Shown here one piece after another: positions 16,385-32,411 of a stretch of 64,000 nt of DNA. How positions within the stretch are numbered: the first letter of the stretch is position 1; every line of letters starts with the position of its first letter. The stretch is from Curtobacterium sp. MCLR17_036 (GTDB taxonomy: Bacteria > Actinomycetota > Actinomycetes > Actinomycetales > Microbacteriaceae). The stretch covers positions 2,294,001 to 2,358,000 of the forward strand of contig NZ_CP126269.1 in NCBI RefSeq assembly GCF_003234445.2, read 5' to 3'. The notes under the pieces are model-generated. The model did not search any database. It was not told where the DNA came from and was given only the letters and a program-made list of their open reading frames with translations. The translations under genes and the position numbers were made by a program.

Positions 16385-17872
16385 TCAGCGGGCCGCGAAG
16401 GCGCGGAGCCGCGTCAGGGTCGAGTCCTTGCCGAGGATCTCCATCGACTCGAACAGCGGCGGGCTGATGCGTCGGCCGGACACCGCGACGCGGAGCGGCC
16501 CGAAGGCCACCCGCGGCTTCAGTCCGAGCCCGTCGATGAGCGCCGCACGGAGCGCGGCCTCGATCGCCTCGGTCGTCCAGTCCTCGACCTGCTCGAGGGC
16601 GGCGGTGCTGGCCGTGACGACCTCGGTGGTGTCGCCCTTCAGCGAGGCGAGCGCGTCGTCCTCGACCACCAGATCGGCGTCGTCGGTGAACAGGAAGCCG
16701 AGCATCGCGGGCGCCTCGCCGAGCAGCTGCATGCGCTCCTGCACGAGGGGCGCGGCCTTGGTGAGGACCGCAAGCTGCTCCGGTGTCGCCGGGTCCGAGA
16801 CGAACTCGGTCAGGTACGGCAGCAGGCGCGACCGGAAGTCGTCGGCGTCGAGCAGACGGATGTGGTCCCCGTTGATCGCCTCGGCCTTCTTGTGGTCGAA
16901 GCGGGCCGGGTTCGGGTTGACCTGCGTCACGTCGAACGCGGCGACCATCTCGTCGATCGAGAACACGTCGCGGTCCGGGCCGATCGACCAGCCGAGCAGC
17001 GCGAGGTAGTTGACGAGCCCCTCCGGGATCATGCCGGCGGCACGGTGGTGGAACAGGTTCGACTCGGGGTCGCGCTTCGAGAGCTTCTTGTTGCCCTCCC
17101 CCATCACGTACGGCAGGTGGCCGAACACCGGGATGGCCGGAGCGATCCCGATCTCGTACAGCGCCTCGTAGAGCGCGATCTGCCGCGGCGTCGACGACAG
17201 CAGGTCCTCACCCCGGAGCACGTGCGTGATGCCCATCAGGGCGTCGTCCAGCGGGTTCGTGAACGTGTAGAGCGGCTTGCCGTTCGGCCGCACGACGACG
17301 AAGTCCGGGAAGGTCCCCTGCTTGAAGGTGATCTCCCCGCGCACCAGGTCGTCGAAGCTCAGGTCGCGGTCCGGCACACGGAGGCGCAGCGCCGGCTCGC
17401 GCCCCTCGTCGCGGAAGGCCTGACGCTCGGCGTCGGTGAGGTCGCGCTCGTGGTTGTCGTAGCCCTGCTTCGGGTCGCGGCCGGCCGCACGGTTGCGGGC
17501 TTCCATCTCGTCCGGGGTCACGTAGGACTCGTAGACGTGCCCGGAGGCCTTGAGCTGTTCGATCACGTCGTCGTAGATCGCCGTGCGCTCGGACTGCCGG
17601 TACGGGCCGTGCTCGCCGCCGGCGTCCACGCCCTCGTCCCAGTCGAGCCGCAGCCAGCGCAGCGCGTCGAGGATCTGCGCGTACGACTCCTCGCTGTCAC
17701 GGGCGGCGTCGGTGTCCTCGATGCGGAAGACGAGCTTGCCGCCCGTGTGGCGCGCGTACGCCCAGTTGAAGAGCGCCGTGCGGATGAGCCCGACGTGCGG
17801 GGTCCCCGTCGGGCTCGGGCAGAAGCGGACGCGGATGTCGGAGCCGGAGGCAGTGGTGAATGGCGCAGTCAT
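16385..17872 (-). CDS. gltX: glutamyl-tRNA synthetase
   Basis: A 495-aa class I aminoacyl-tRNA synthetase, of the usual length. The HIGH-equivalent lies in [20 protein letters not shown] near residues 17-36 and the KMSKS-equivalent is KKLSKRD near residue 263. It attaches glutamate to tRNA-Glu and, in organisms lacking GlnRS, also to tRNA-Gln. The ATG at 17872 follows the rRNA operon terminator, so it must have its own promoter in the short gap. In many Actinobacteria the preceding gene is the FAH-family gene. Here an entire rRNA operon separates them. Confidence 0.97.
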   Translation of the reverse strand: MTAPFTTASGSDIRVRFCPSPTGTPHVGLIRTALFNWAYARHTGGKLVFRIEDTDAARDSEESYAQILDALRWLRLDWDEGVDAGGEHGPYRQSERTAIYDDVIEQLKASGHVYESYVTPDEMEARNRAAGRDPKQGYDNHERDLTDAERQAFRDEGREPALRLRVPDRDLSFDDLVRGEITFKQGTFPDFVVVRPNGKPLYTFTNPLDDALMGITHVLRGEDLLSSTPRQIALYEALYEIGIAPAIPVFGHLPYVMGEGNKKLSKRDPESNLFHHRAAGMIPEGLVNYLALLGWSIGPDRDVFSIDEMVAAFDVTQVNPNPARFDHKKAEAINGDHIRLLDADDFRSRLLPYLTEFVSDPATPEQLAVLTKAAPLVQERMQLLGEAPAMLGFLFTDDADLVVEDDALASLKGDTTEVVTASTAALEQVEDWTTEAIEAALRAALIDGLGLKPRVAFGPLRVAVSGRRISPPLFESMEILGKDSTLTRLRAFAAR

Positions 17873-17917
17873 GACCCGCCGATCCTACCGTGGCCTCCAG
17901 GCTCCGGGATCGCAGAA

Positions 17918-17945
17918 AACCCCTGACCACGAATGGTCAGGGGTT
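17918..17945 (-). terminator. rRNA operon terminator
   Basis: A perfect 12-bp stem (AACCCCTGACCA) with a CGAA/TTCG tetraloop, followed on the minus strand by a TTTTC tail. It lies about 20 bp past the 5S 3' end and is the best canonical intrinsic terminator in the window. Confidence 0.93.
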
Positions 17946-17966
17946 CCCTGGTCTTACTGAGTTAAG

Positions 17967-18083
17967 TCCGGCGGCGTCCTACTCTCCCACAAGGTCCCCC
18001 TTGCAGTACCATCGGCGCTGAGAGGCTTAGCTTCCGGGTTCGGAATGTGACCGGGCGTTTCCCTCTCGCTATGACCACCGGAA
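17967..18083 (-). rRNA. rrf: 5S ribosomal RNA
   Basis: About 117 nt on the minus strand. It begins near TTCCGGTGGTCATAGCGAG and ends near GGACGCCGCCGGA, with the conserved internal CCGAACCCGGAAGCTAAGC. Ends are accurate to a few bases. Confidence 0.95.
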
Positions 18084-18240
18084 CACCTTCGACCAGATCA
18101 TACTTGGTCTCAAAGCTGTCCCGACTGCCGTCACCCGAAGGTGACAGAGCGGTGTATTCAGTTTCGATTCCCGATCGTCTGTCGGGAACCACAAAGTGGA
18201 CGCGAGCCCCACACCCGAAGGTGTGGGAAATAATTGTGTT

Positions 18241-23320
<5,080 letters not shown>

Positions 23321-23642
23321 AAAATACAACCAACACCCGAGGCGTCAGCGAGTTGATTCTGACTGTCGACTGTCTACTGACAATCTTCAATCCAAAAGGA
23401 ATTGCATCATGACCCGGTCAGCAAGCCGACCAGGCACGAGGTCAATCAATAAATTGGCATTGACAATGTGCACGCTGTTGAGTTCTCAAGGACCAGACGC
23501 ACTCCCCGCTCGGTCCCACATGGAGACTCCGCCAGAGAGGCTTCGGTTTCGTTGCCCGGGGAAGAACCGTGGCGGACAAGATCTCCGGGTGTTGACCCGG
23601 TGACCGTCTCGGCCGTTCCGTTCTCCGCCTCAGCGGCAACGA
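23321..23642 (-). other. rRNA operon leader with boxA-type antitermination element
   Basis: About 320 nt between the predicted start site and mature 16S, without a gene. It holds the conserved element CTTGAGAACTCAACAGCGTG (23461-23490 region), also found in the 16S-23S spacer. A run of seven T on the minus strand lies just before the 16S 5' end, and flanking sequences probably form the RNase III processing stem. Confidence 0.75.
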
Positions 23643-23648
23643 GTGATT

Positions 23649-23678
23649 ACTCTACGCAGAGGTGAACGGCTGCGCCAA
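23649..23678 (-). promoter_or_regulatory. rRNA operon promoter
   Basis: On the minus strand, -35 TTGGCG (23673-23678), 18-bp spacer, -10 TAGAGT (23649-23654), with a start near 23642. I see only one good promoter, but a second could lie upstream within the terminator region of the FAH-family gene. Confidence 0.6.
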
Positions 23679-23731
23679 GCCAGCCCACATCCCGGGCGTG
23701 TCGTGCCGACGGGGCATCCGGCACGAACGCC

Positions 23732-23765
23732 GACGGCCCGCTCCCCTGCTGGGGAACGGGCCGTC
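23732..23765 (-). terminator. terminator of the serA-leuB-ilvE-FAH operon
   Basis: A two-part stem, GACGGCCCG/CGGGCCGTC outside and TCCCC/GGGGA inside, 12 bp after the FAH-family stop codon. A second small hairpin (GTGCCG/CGGCAC) follows at about 23704-23725. Together they separate this operon from the rRNA promoter. Confidence 0.8.
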
Positions 23766-23777
23766 TCGGAGCGTGCG

Positions 23778-24548
23778 TCAGTGCCGCGCGATCACCGGGT
23801 TCTTCAGCGAACCGATGCCGGAGATCGTGACCTCCACCACCTCGCCGTCGCGGATCTGTCCGACGCCGGCGGGTGTCCCGGTCAGGATCACGTCGCCGGG
23901 CAGGAGCGTCCAGATCGACGAGACGAACTCGACGAGCGACGGGATGTCGTGCACCATCTCGTTCGTCGAGGCCGCCTGACGCAGGTCGCCGTCGACGCGG
24001 GTCTCGATCCGGATGTCCGAAGGGTCGATCTCGGTCTCGATCACCGGGCCGAGCGGGCAGAACGTGTCGAAGCCCTTCGCCCGGGTCCACTGGCCGTCGC
24101 GCGCCTGCAGGTCACGGGCGGTGACGTCGTTCGCGATGGTGTACCCGAGGATCACGCTCGCGAAGTCCTCGCGGCGGACGTTCTTGGCGAGCGAGCCGAT
24201 CACGATGGCGAGTTCGCCCTCGTGGTCGACGCGGCCGACGTCGGCGGGGAGCCGGATCGGTTCCTCGGGACCGATCACCGACGTGTTCGGCTTGAGGAAG
24301 ACGACGGGGTCGTCGCTCGCGCGCTCGTCCATCTCGGACGCGTGCTCCGAGTAGTTGAGCCCGACACCGACGACCTTCGACCGCGGGATCACCGGGGCGA
24401 GGAGCTTGGCGTCCGCCAGGGCGACGCGCTCCCCCGTGGTCTCGAAGCCCTGGTACATCGGGTCCCCCGCGAGCACCACCAGGTGCCGCTCGTCGAGGAT
24501 GCCGTACCGGGGGTCTTCACCCTTGCTGCTGAACCGTGCGATCTTCAC
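23778..24548 (-). CDS. fumarylacetoacetate hydrolase family protein
   Basis: A 256-aa protein of the FAH superfamily (2-hydroxyhepta-2,4-diene-1,7-dioate isomerase/acylpyruvase-like). The metal-binding acidic residues are in VDHEGELAIVIGS. Other family landmarks are GVGLNYSEHASEM, NDVTARDLQARDGQWTRAKG, DTFCPLGPVI and GDVILTGTPAGVG. Members hydrolyse or decarboxylate diketo acids or oxaloacetate-like compounds with Mg2+ or Mn2+. The precise substrate is unknown. It starts 30 bp after ilvE and lies at the end of a four-gene run. The same neighbour set (serA, leuB, FAH, gltX) occurs in mycobacteria, so the link is old, but no amino-acid pathway step is obvious for it. Confidence 0.9.
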   Translation of the reverse strand: MKIARFSSKGEDPRYGILDERHLVVLAGDPMYQGFETTGERVALADAKLLAPVIPRSKVVGVGLNYSEHASEMDERASDDPVVFLKPNTSVIGPEEPIRLPADVGRVDHEGELAIVIGSLAKNVRREDFASVILGYTIANDVTARDLQARDGQWTRAKGFDTFCPLGPVIETEIDPSDIRIETRVDGDLRQAASTNEMVHDIPSLVEFVSSIWTLLPGDVILTGTPAGVGQIRDGEVVEVTISGIGSLKNPVIARH

Positions 24549-24578
24549 CGTTCGACCCTACCCACGCTCGCCGGTCGA

Positions 24579-25694
24579 TCAGGACGCGTCGGTCAGCTTC
24601 GTCATCCACCCGTGCGGGTCGGGACGACGGCCGTACTGGATGTCGGTGAGCTCGTCGCGCAGGGACATCGTCAGCTCCCCCGCGCCCACGGTCGGCGACC
24701 CGATCGTGAACCCGTCGCCGCGCAGCTCGGCGATCGGTGTGACGACAGCGGCCGTACCGCAGGCGAAGGCCTCGGTGATCGAGCCGTCGGCGACACCGTC
24801 GCGCCACTCGTCGAGGGTCACCCGACGACGCTCGACGCGCAGTCCCCGGTCCTCCGCCAGCTGCAGGATCGAGTCGCGGGTGATGCCCTCGAGGATCGAG
24901 TCGGAGTCCGGTGTGACGAGGGTGCCGTCGGCCTTCACCAGGACGACGTTCATGCCGCCGAGCTCCTCGAGGTACTTGCCCTCCACCGAGTCGAGGAACA
25001 TCACCTGCTGGCAGCCGTGCTCGTAGGCCTCCTGCTGGGGCAGCAGCGAGGACGCGTAGTTGCCACCGGTCTTCGCCGCACCGGTGCCGCCCTTGCCGGC
25101 GCGGGCGTACTGGGTCGACAGCCAGATCGACACGGGCTTCGGTCCCGACGTGAAGTAGGCGCCGGCCGGGCTCGCGATGCAGTGGTACGCCACCGCCTGT
25201 GCGGCCCGCACCCCCAGGAAGGACTCGGTGGCGATCATGAACGGCCGCAGGTACAGGCTGGTCTCGGGCGCCGACGGCACCCAGTCGACGTCGGCGCGCA
25301 CGAGCTGCCGGATCGACTCGACGAAGGCGTCGACCGGCAGTTCCGGCAGTGCCAGGCGTCGGGCCGACCGCTGGAAGCGACGGGCGTTGGCGTCCGGGCG
25401 GAACGTCCACACCGAGCCGTCCTGGTGGCGGTAGGCCTTCAGCCCCTCGAAGATCTCCTGCGCGTAGTGCAGCACGCTCGCGCTCGGGTCGAGGGTGAGC
25501 GGTCCGTACGGGTGGATCGACGCGTCGTGCCAGCCGTCGTCGAGGGTCCACCGCACGGTCGCCATGTGGTCGGTGAAGTGCTTGCCGAAGCCCGGGTCCG
25601 CGAGGATCTCCTCGCGCTCGGCGGCCGCACGACGGTCGGCGGAGGGGGTGGTGGCGAACGTGGGCCCGAACTCGGCGTCGGTGTCGGTGCTCAT
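24579..25694 (-). CDS. ilvE: branched-chain amino acid aminotransferase
   Basis: A 371-aa fold-type IV PLP enzyme that makes leucine, isoleucine and valine from their keto acids with glutamate. The catalytic lysine is in AAKTGGNYASSLLPQQEA (about residue 205). The phosphate-binding end is CGTAAVVTPIAEL, and the conserved MFLDSVEGKYLEELGGMNVV follows the lysine. It begins 12 bp after leuB, in the same operon as serA and leuB. Confidence 0.96.
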   Translation of the reverse strand: MSTDTDAEFGPTFATTPSADRRAAAEREEILADPGFGKHFTDHMATVRWTLDDGWHDASIHPYGPLTLDPSASVLHYAQEIFEGLKAYRHQDGSVWTFRPDANARRFQRSARRLALPELPVDAFVESIRQLVRADVDWVPSAPETSLYLRPFMIATESFLGVRAAQAVAYHCIASPAGAYFTSGPKPVSIWLSTQYARAGKGGTGAAKTGGNYASSLLPQQEAYEHGCQQVMFLDSVEGKYLEELGGMNVVLVKADGTLVTPDSDSILEGITRDSILQLAEDRGLRVERRRVTLDEWRDGVADGSITEAFACGTAAVVTPIAELRGDGFTIGSPTVGAGELTMSLRDELTDIQYGRRPDPHGWMTKLTDAS

Positions 25695-25706
25695 GGGGAC
25701 TCCTTG

Positions 25707-26776
25707 TCAGGCTGAGGTGGTGCGGGCCGTGGCGGCCGCGGCGATCGCGTCGCCGATCTCGGCGGTGCTCCGCTGCGTCGTGCCGCGCTCGGCGAGGTCC
25801 TGCTCGACCGCTGCCGTGACGGCGGCGGCCAGGTCGCTCCGACCGATGTGGTCGAGCAGCAGGGCGACGGACAGCACGGCGGCCGTGGGGTCGGCGAGCT
25901 GCTGGCCCGCGATGTCCGGGGCGGAGCCGTGCACCGGCTCGAACATGCTCGGGAAGGTGCGGTCGGGGTTGATGTTCCCCGAGGCCGCCAGACCGATGCC
26001 GCCGCTGATCGCGCCGGCGAGGTCGGTGATGATGTCGCCGAACAGGTTGTCGGTGACGATCACGTCGAAGCGCGCGGGGTCGCGGACCATGTGGATGGTG
26101 ACCGCGTCGACGTGCTGGTAGTCCACGGTGACGTCGGGGTACTCGGCACCGACCGCCGCGACGGTCCGCTGCCAGAGCGCTCCGGCGTGCACGAGGACGT
26201 TGCTCTTGTGCACGAGGGTCAGGTGCCGCCGCGGGCGGCGGTCCGCCAGGTCGAACGCGTACCGGACGACCCGTTCGACGCCGAACGCCGTGTTGAGCGA
26301 GACCTCGGTCGCGATCTCCTGCGGCGTCCCCGCGCGGATGACGCCGCCGTTGCCGACGTACGGCCCCTCGGTGCCCTCGCGCACGACCACGAAGTCGACC
26401 TCGCCGGGCGCCGCGAGCGGGGTCGCGACGGCGTCGCGGACCTTCGTCGGCCGCAGGTTGACGTGGTGGTCGAAGGCGAAGCGCAGTTTGAGGAGCAGCC
26501 CGCGTTCGATGATCCCGCCGGCGAGACGGGGGTCACGCGGGTCGCCGCCGACCGCGCCGAGCAGGATCGCGTCGTGCGTGGCGAGGGCGGCCATGTCGTC
26601 CTCGGTGAGGACGTCGCCGGTCTCGAGGTACCGGGTCGCCCCGAGGGCGAACGGGGTCTCCTCGACGACGAGGTCGGCCGGGACCACGGCGTGCAGGACC
26701 TTCAGCGCCTCGTCGACGACCTCCGGACCGATGCCGTCACCGCGGATCACCGCGAGCTTGAGCGTGCGCGTCTCCA

Positions 26777-26777
<1 letters not shown>
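25707..26777 (-). CDS. leuB: 3-isopropylmalate dehydrogenase
   Basis: A 356-aa NAD-dependent decarboxylating dehydrogenase of leucine synthesis. Landmarks are [20 protein letters not shown] at the N-terminus, the [14 protein letters not shown] segment, the metal-binding [20 protein letters not shown], and [14 protein letters not shown] near the C-terminus. Its ATG overlaps the serA stop by one base (TGATG), so the two are translationally coupled. leuA, leuC and leuD are not in the window. Confidence 0.96.
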
Positions 26778-28366
<1,589 letters not shown>

Positions 28367-28462
28367 AGCTGCTGTTTCCTCACACGAGACGGGTGGTATC
28401 CCACCATGCTATCGACGCGACGGGTCCGTGACGACCGTCCCGCTGGTCGGGTGGTGGCGCCG

Positions 28463-28510
28463 GACGGACGGGAGGCCCGTGGCGGGGTCGCCACGGGCCT
28501 CCCGTCCGTC
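28463..28510. terminator. 22-bp perfect GGAGGC-core hairpin
   Basis: The arm begins GACGGACGGGAGGCCCGTGG (28463-28484) and its exact complement spans 28489-28510, with the 4-nt loop GGGT. It lies 36 bp past the stop of the small membrane protein gene at 28547 and about 95 bp before serA. It should terminate the upstream minus-strand transcript. The arm is identical to that of the hairpin at 44579. Confidence 0.85.
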
Positions 28511-28546
28511 GTGCGGTCACGCGGACCGATCGCTCGGACCGATCGC

Positions 28547-28924
28547 TCAGCCGCCGATTCGCAGCGTGCTCGCGACGTACTGCAGCAGGGTGAACCAGAG
28601 CGCGGAGACGGCGCAGCCGGCGGCGAGGAAGACGACGACCGTGCGGAGCACGTCCATCCGCCGCGACACCAGCCAGGCGACGACGAAGGCCACGGGCGCG
28701 ATGGCGACGTCCACGACCAGTGCCGGCCACGGCACGGCCGTCTGCAGGGTGGTCCCGCCGTTGCTCGCCGCGAACTCGTTGAAGGCGGTGACGTTGCGCG
28801 AGACGCCGACCAGGTTGCCGACCGCCTGCCAGGTGACGTAGGCCAGGGCGACGGCCGCGACGACCCACACGACGACCTTGCCGATCGTGACGACCCGGGC
28901 GCGTTCCACCGGTGTCGCGCTCAC
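28547..28924 (-). CDS. small membrane protein, function unknown
   Basis: A 125-aa protein with three predicted membrane segments (KVVVWVVAAVALAYVTWQAV, ALVVDVAIAPVAFVVAWLV and TVVVFLAAGCAVSALWFTLL). I do not recognise a family. I chose the GTG at 28924, which overlaps the stop of the upstream gene as GTGA, rather than a longer frame reading back into that gene. It is paired with another small membrane protein and may act with it. Confidence 0.75.
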   Translation of the reverse strand: MSATPVERARVVTIGKVVVWVVAAVALAYVTWQAVGNLVGVSRNVTAFNEFAASNGGTTLQTAVPWPALVVDVAIAPVAFVVAWLVSRRMDVLRTVVVFLAAGCAVSALWFTLLQYVASTLRIGG

Positions 28925-29382
28925 CCGAAGCTCCGCGTCATGATGAAGGGCCACGGGATGAGGACGACCGCGCCGACGACGAGCCACGTGAACCGCGTGC
29001 GGTCACGGTGCCCCTGGCAGAGCCAGAGCGTCGCGGCGAACCAGAGCGCGGGGGCCATGATCGCGAGCACGCGCATGGTCTCGGACGCGACGCCCGCGAG
29101 GCCGGTGCCGCTGACCGTCAGCAGGCTCGCGCTGACGAGCCAGGCCACCGTGTAGAGCAGGTACAGCCCGCCGAGGACGCCCATGCCGACGAGCGCGCCC
29201 GAGCCGGTCGGCGCCTCGGGGTCGTGGGAGGCGCGGTCCTTCACGCGGACCGGGTTGTGCGCCGCGTCGACGTGGGTGGCGTCGTCCGCGTCGCCCCAGC
29301 TGAGCGCGTCGTCGTCGTGGTCGACGGCGTTCGGCGCGTCCGGGTCGGTCGACCCGTCTGGTGGGGATGCTGCCGTGGTCAT
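28921..29382 (-). CDS. small membrane protein with acidic N-terminus, function unknown
   Basis: A 153-aa protein with an Asp/Pro-rich, probably disordered cytoplasmic N-terminal half (DHDDDALSWGDADDAT), then three hydrophobic segments starting with GVLGGLYLLYTVAWLVSASL. It sits between mtlD and the GTGA-coupled partner at 28547. No family is recognised. Confidence 0.75.
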   Translation of the reverse strand: MTTAASPPDGSTDPDAPNAVDHDDDALSWGDADDATHVDAAHNPVRVKDRASHDPEAPTGSGALVGMGVLGGLYLLYTVAWLVSASLLTVSGTGLAGVASETMRVLAIMAPALWFAATLWLCQGHRDRTRFTWLVVGAVVLIPWPFIMTRSFG

Positions 29383-29444
29383 GCCTCCGATCCTACGAGG
29401 GACCGGCGACGGACGGGACCACCCGGGCCCCGGACCGGGTGCGC

Positions 29445-30635
29445 TCAGGCGTCGGCGGGCTGCGTCTCGAGGACGCTCGCGACGACGTCGCGCACGGCCG
29501 GGAAGAGCGGGTGGCTCTCCATCAGGCCGGTGAGGATCTCGGTGAGGGCGTGCGCCGTCGCCCCGGAACGCAGCAGCGCGTGGAGCTCGATCGACTCGGG
29601 GTCGTTCTCGTCGTCGAAGGCGAGCGCGGCACGGACCGAGCCGAGCAGGTGGTCGACGGGCAGGCCGCGCTCGGCGAGCTGGGAGGCCGGACCGATGAAG
29701 CGCTCCCGTCGACCGAGCTTGCGGAGGGGGTTGCGTCCGACGCGCGCCGTGGTGTCCGGCAGGAGCGGGTTCGCGATCCGCGAGAGGTTCGCCGCGACGT
29801 ACCGGGCGTGGTCCTCGGGGTCGAAGCCGTGCTTGGCGACGAGGAGCGCGGTGGTCTCGGCGAGCACCCCGTCGACCTCGGCGCGCACCGCGGAGTCCTC
29901 GAGGGCCTCGCGGATGAGGCGGATGCCCCGGACGTAGCCGTGGTAGGCCGCCGTCGCGTGCGCGGTGTTCACCGTGTAGAGCTTGCGCTCGACGAAGGGC
30001 TGCAGGTCGTCGACCCAGGTCACGCCCTCGATCGCCGGCGGTTCGGAGTCCGAGCCGCGGAACGGGGTGCGCTCGATGACCCACTCGTAGAAGGGCTCGA
30101 GCACGACGTCGAGGCCGCCGGACTGTCCGAGCACACCGGACTGGTCGGGGACGATGCGGTCGATCGCGCAGTTCGCGAACACGGCCGCGACGACGCGGTC
30201 CTCGAGGATGGGGGCGCGGCGGATGCTCGCGTGCAGCGAGTCGGTGGCGTTGAACGCGTTCTCGCAGGCGACGACCGTGACGTCACCGCGCTCGGCCGGG
30301 CGGGCGGCGAGCCCCTCGGCGATGAGCGGCGCGACGAGCGGCAGGGTGCGTGCGCCGACCGCCGTGGTGACGACGTCGGCCTCGGCGATGGCCTGGACCA
30401 CGCGCTCGCGGTCGGTCTTGCTGTTCAGCGCCCGGAAGCCGTACACGAGGTGCTCGACCGGCAGCTCGCCGACCTCGTGCACCACGAATCGCCCGGCCTC
30501 GTTCAGCGCGGAGACCACGCGCTCGTCGACGTCGACGAAGGTGAGCTCGTAGCCGCTCGCCACGAGGAACTGGCCCACGAACCCGCGCCCGATCTTGCCG
30601 GCGCCGATGTGGACCGCTCGCTTCGTCACCGCCAT
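29445..30635 (-). CDS. mtlD: mannitol-1-phosphate 5-dehydrogenase
   Basis: A 396-aa NAD-dependent polyol dehydrogenase interconverting mannitol 1-phosphate and fructose 6-phosphate. The N-terminal nucleotide-binding motif is AVHIGAGKIGRGFVGQFL, the family segment ACENAFNATDSL follows, and the catalytic lysine motif is ERKLYTVNTAHATAAYHGY near residue 218. No mannitol PTS gene is nearby, which is unusual because mtlD is normally next to mtlA/mtlF. It may serve mannitol synthesis as a compatible solute, or work with a transporter encoded elsewhere. Confidence 0.92.
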   Translation of the reverse strand: MAVTKRAVHIGAGKIGRGFVGQFLVASGYELTFVDVDERVVSALNEAGRFVVHEVGELPVEHLVYGFRALNSKTDRERVVQAIAEADVVTTAVGARTLPLVAPLIAEGLAARPAERGDVTVVACENAFNATDSLHASIRRAPILEDRVVAAVFANCAIDRIVPDQSGVLGQSGGLDVVLEPFYEWVIERTPFRGSDSEPPAIEGVTWVDDLQPFVERKLYTVNTAHATAAYHGYVRGIRLIREALEDSAVRAEVDGVLAETTALLVAKHGFDPEDHARYVAANLSRIANPLLPDTTARVGRNPLRKLGRRERFIGPASQLAERGLPVDHLLGSVRAALAFDDENDPESIELHALLRSGATAHALTEILTGLMESHPLFPAVRDVVASVLETQPADA

Positions 30636-30790
30636 CCGACGATCATCCCATGCTGTCGGGGGCGCCCCGGACCGCGGCCGCGCTGAGCGGCCGTCGGCCG
30701 TCGGTGATCGTCGCCGAGCGCGGCGAGGACGGGCCGGTGCACGGCGTGGTTGTGGGCAAGAGGGAGATGCATAACGTTCGGGTCACATCG

Positions 30791-30822
30791 CGAGGCGGCG
30801 GTGCCGGGACACCGCCGCCTCG
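30791..30822 (-). terminator. terminator after ilvC
   Basis: A perfect 13-bp stem (CGAGGCGGCGGTG) with a 6-nt loop, 22 bp past the ilvC stop codon. It ends the ilvD-ilvB-ilvN-ilvC transcript before mtlD. Confidence 0.88.
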
Positions 30823-30843
30823 TCATCGAGTGGTCCTGCGAGA

Positions 30844-31869
30844 CTACCGCGCAGCCGAGCCGTCGACGTAGTCGCCGTCGTTCTGCTTCCACGCGAAGAG
30901 CGCGCGGAGCTCGCGGCCGGTGGCCTCGATCGGGTGGCCCTCGCCCTTCGCGCGGAGCGCCTTGAACTCCGGCGCACCGGCGTCCTGGTCGTCGATGAAG
31001 CGCTTCGCGAAGGCACCGTTCTGGATGTCCGCGAGCACCGCCTTCATGTTCTCCTTGACCTCGGGCGAGATCACGCGCGGGCCGGAGACGTAGTCACCGA
31101 ACTCGGCGGTGTCGGAGATCGACCAGCGCTGCTTCGTGAGGCCGCCCTCCCAGATGAGGTCGACGATGAGCTTGAGCTCGTGCAGGACCTCGAAGTAGGC
31201 GATCTGCGGCTGGTAGCCCGCCTCGACCAGGGTCTCGAAGCCGTACTGGATGAGCTGCGAGGTGCCACCGCACAGGACGGCCTGCTCGCCGAACAGGTCG
31301 GTCTCGGTCTCCTCGGTGAAGGTCGTCTTGATGCCGCCGGAGCGCAGGCCGCCGATGGCCTTCGCGTACGACCAGGCGAGCTCCCACGCCGAACCGGAAG
31401 CGTCGACCTCGACGGCGACGATGACGGGGACGCCGCGGCCGGCCTCGTACTCGCGACGGACCGTGTGGCCCGGACCCTTCGGGGCGACGAGCGACACGTC
31501 GACGCCCTCGGGCGCCTCGATGTAGCCGAAGCGGATGTTGAAGCCGTGCCCGAAGACGAGCGTCGCGCCCGGCTTGAGGTTCGGCGCGATGTCCTCGGCG
31601 TAGACGATGCGCTGGACCTGGTCCGGCGCGAGGATGACGACGACGTCCGCCCAGGCGGTGGCCTCGGCCGGCGTGTGGACCTCGAAGCCCGCCTCTTCGG
31701 CCTTCTGACGGCTCTTCGAGCCCTCCTTGAGGCCGATCTTGACCTCGACGCCGGAGTCGCGGAGGTTGAGTGCGTGGGCGTGGCCCTGCGAGCCGTAGCC
31801 GATGACGGCGACCTTCTTGCCCTGGATGAGCGTCAGGTCGGCGTCGGCGTCGTACACGATGTCAGTCAC
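30844..31869 (-). CDS. ilvC: ketol-acid reductoisomerase
   Basis: A 341-aa class I enzyme converting acetolactate or acetohydroxybutyrate to dihydroxy acids. The N-terminal nucleotide-binding site is [20 protein letters not shown]. The metal and substrate residues lie in the knotted C-terminal domain ([21 protein letters not shown]). The GTG start has an AAGGAG ribosome site 10 nt upstream. Last gene of the ilvDBNC run, 41 bp after ilvN. Confidence 0.97.
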   Translation of the reverse strand: MTDIVYDADADLTLIQGKKVAVIGYGSQGHAHALNLRDSGVEVKIGLKEGSKSRQKAEEAGFEVHTPAEATAWADVVVILAPDQVQRIVYAEDIAPNLKPGATLVFGHGFNIRFGYIEAPEGVDVSLVAPKGPGHTVRREYEAGRGVPVIVAVEVDASGSAWELAWSYAKAIGGLRSGGIKTTFTEETETDLFGEQAVLCGGTSQLIQYGFETLVEAGYQPQIAYFEVLHELKLIVDLIWEGGLTKQRWSISDTAEFGDYVSGPRVISPEVKENMKAVLADIQNGAFAKRFIDDQDAGAPEFKALRAKGEGHPIEATGRELRALFAWKQNDGDYVDGSAAR

Positions 31870-31910
31870 GAGGGTGTGTCTCCTTGGTTCTGGTGGTCTG
31901 TGGGGTGCGC

Positions 31911-32411
31911 TCAGCGCACCCGGTCGGTGATGCTCTTCGGCCCGCGGCCCATGCCGAGCAGGCCGGCCCGCGCGAGCTCCTTGATGCCGTAGGGCTCGAG
32001 GACGCGGAGGATCGCCTGGATCTTGCCGGGGTCACCGGTCACCTCGACGATGAGCGAGTCGTTCGCGACGTCGACGACCTGTGCGCGGAACAGGTTCACT
32101 GCCTCGAGCACGGCCGAACGGGTCTGGTTGTCGACCCGGACCTTGACGAGCATGTGCTCGCGCTGGACCGACTGCGAGAAGTCGAGCTCGACGATCTTGA
32201 TGACGTTGACCAGCTTGTTGAGCTGCTTCGTCACCTGCTCCAGCGGGAGGTCCTCGACGTCGACGACGACGGTGATCCGGCTGAGGCCGTCGACCTCGGT
32301 GTTGCCGACGGCGAGCGACTCGATGTTGAAGCCGCGGCGGGCGAACAGCCCGGCCACGCGGGTCAACAGGCCCGGCTTGTCCTCGACGAGGAGGGAGAGG
32401 ACGTGGCTCAT
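31911..32411 (-). CDS. ilvN: acetolactate synthase small (regulatory) subunit
   Basis: A 166-aa ACT-domain protein that activates IlvB and mediates valine feedback. The N-terminal ACT segment is [20 protein letters not shown], followed by [12 protein letters not shown] and the C-terminal dimerisation part ending [12 protein letters not shown]. Its ATG overlaps the ilvB stop as ATGA, which fits the fixed subunit stoichiometry. Confidence 0.96.
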   Translation of the reverse strand: MSHVLSLLVEDKPGLLTRVAGLFARRGFNIESLAVGNTEVDGLSRITVVVDVEDLPLEQVTKQLNKLVNVIKIVELDFSQSVQREHMLVKVRVDNQTRSAVLEAVNLFRAQVVDVANDSLIVEVTGDPGKIQAILRVLEPYGIKELARAGLLGMGRGPKSITDRVR

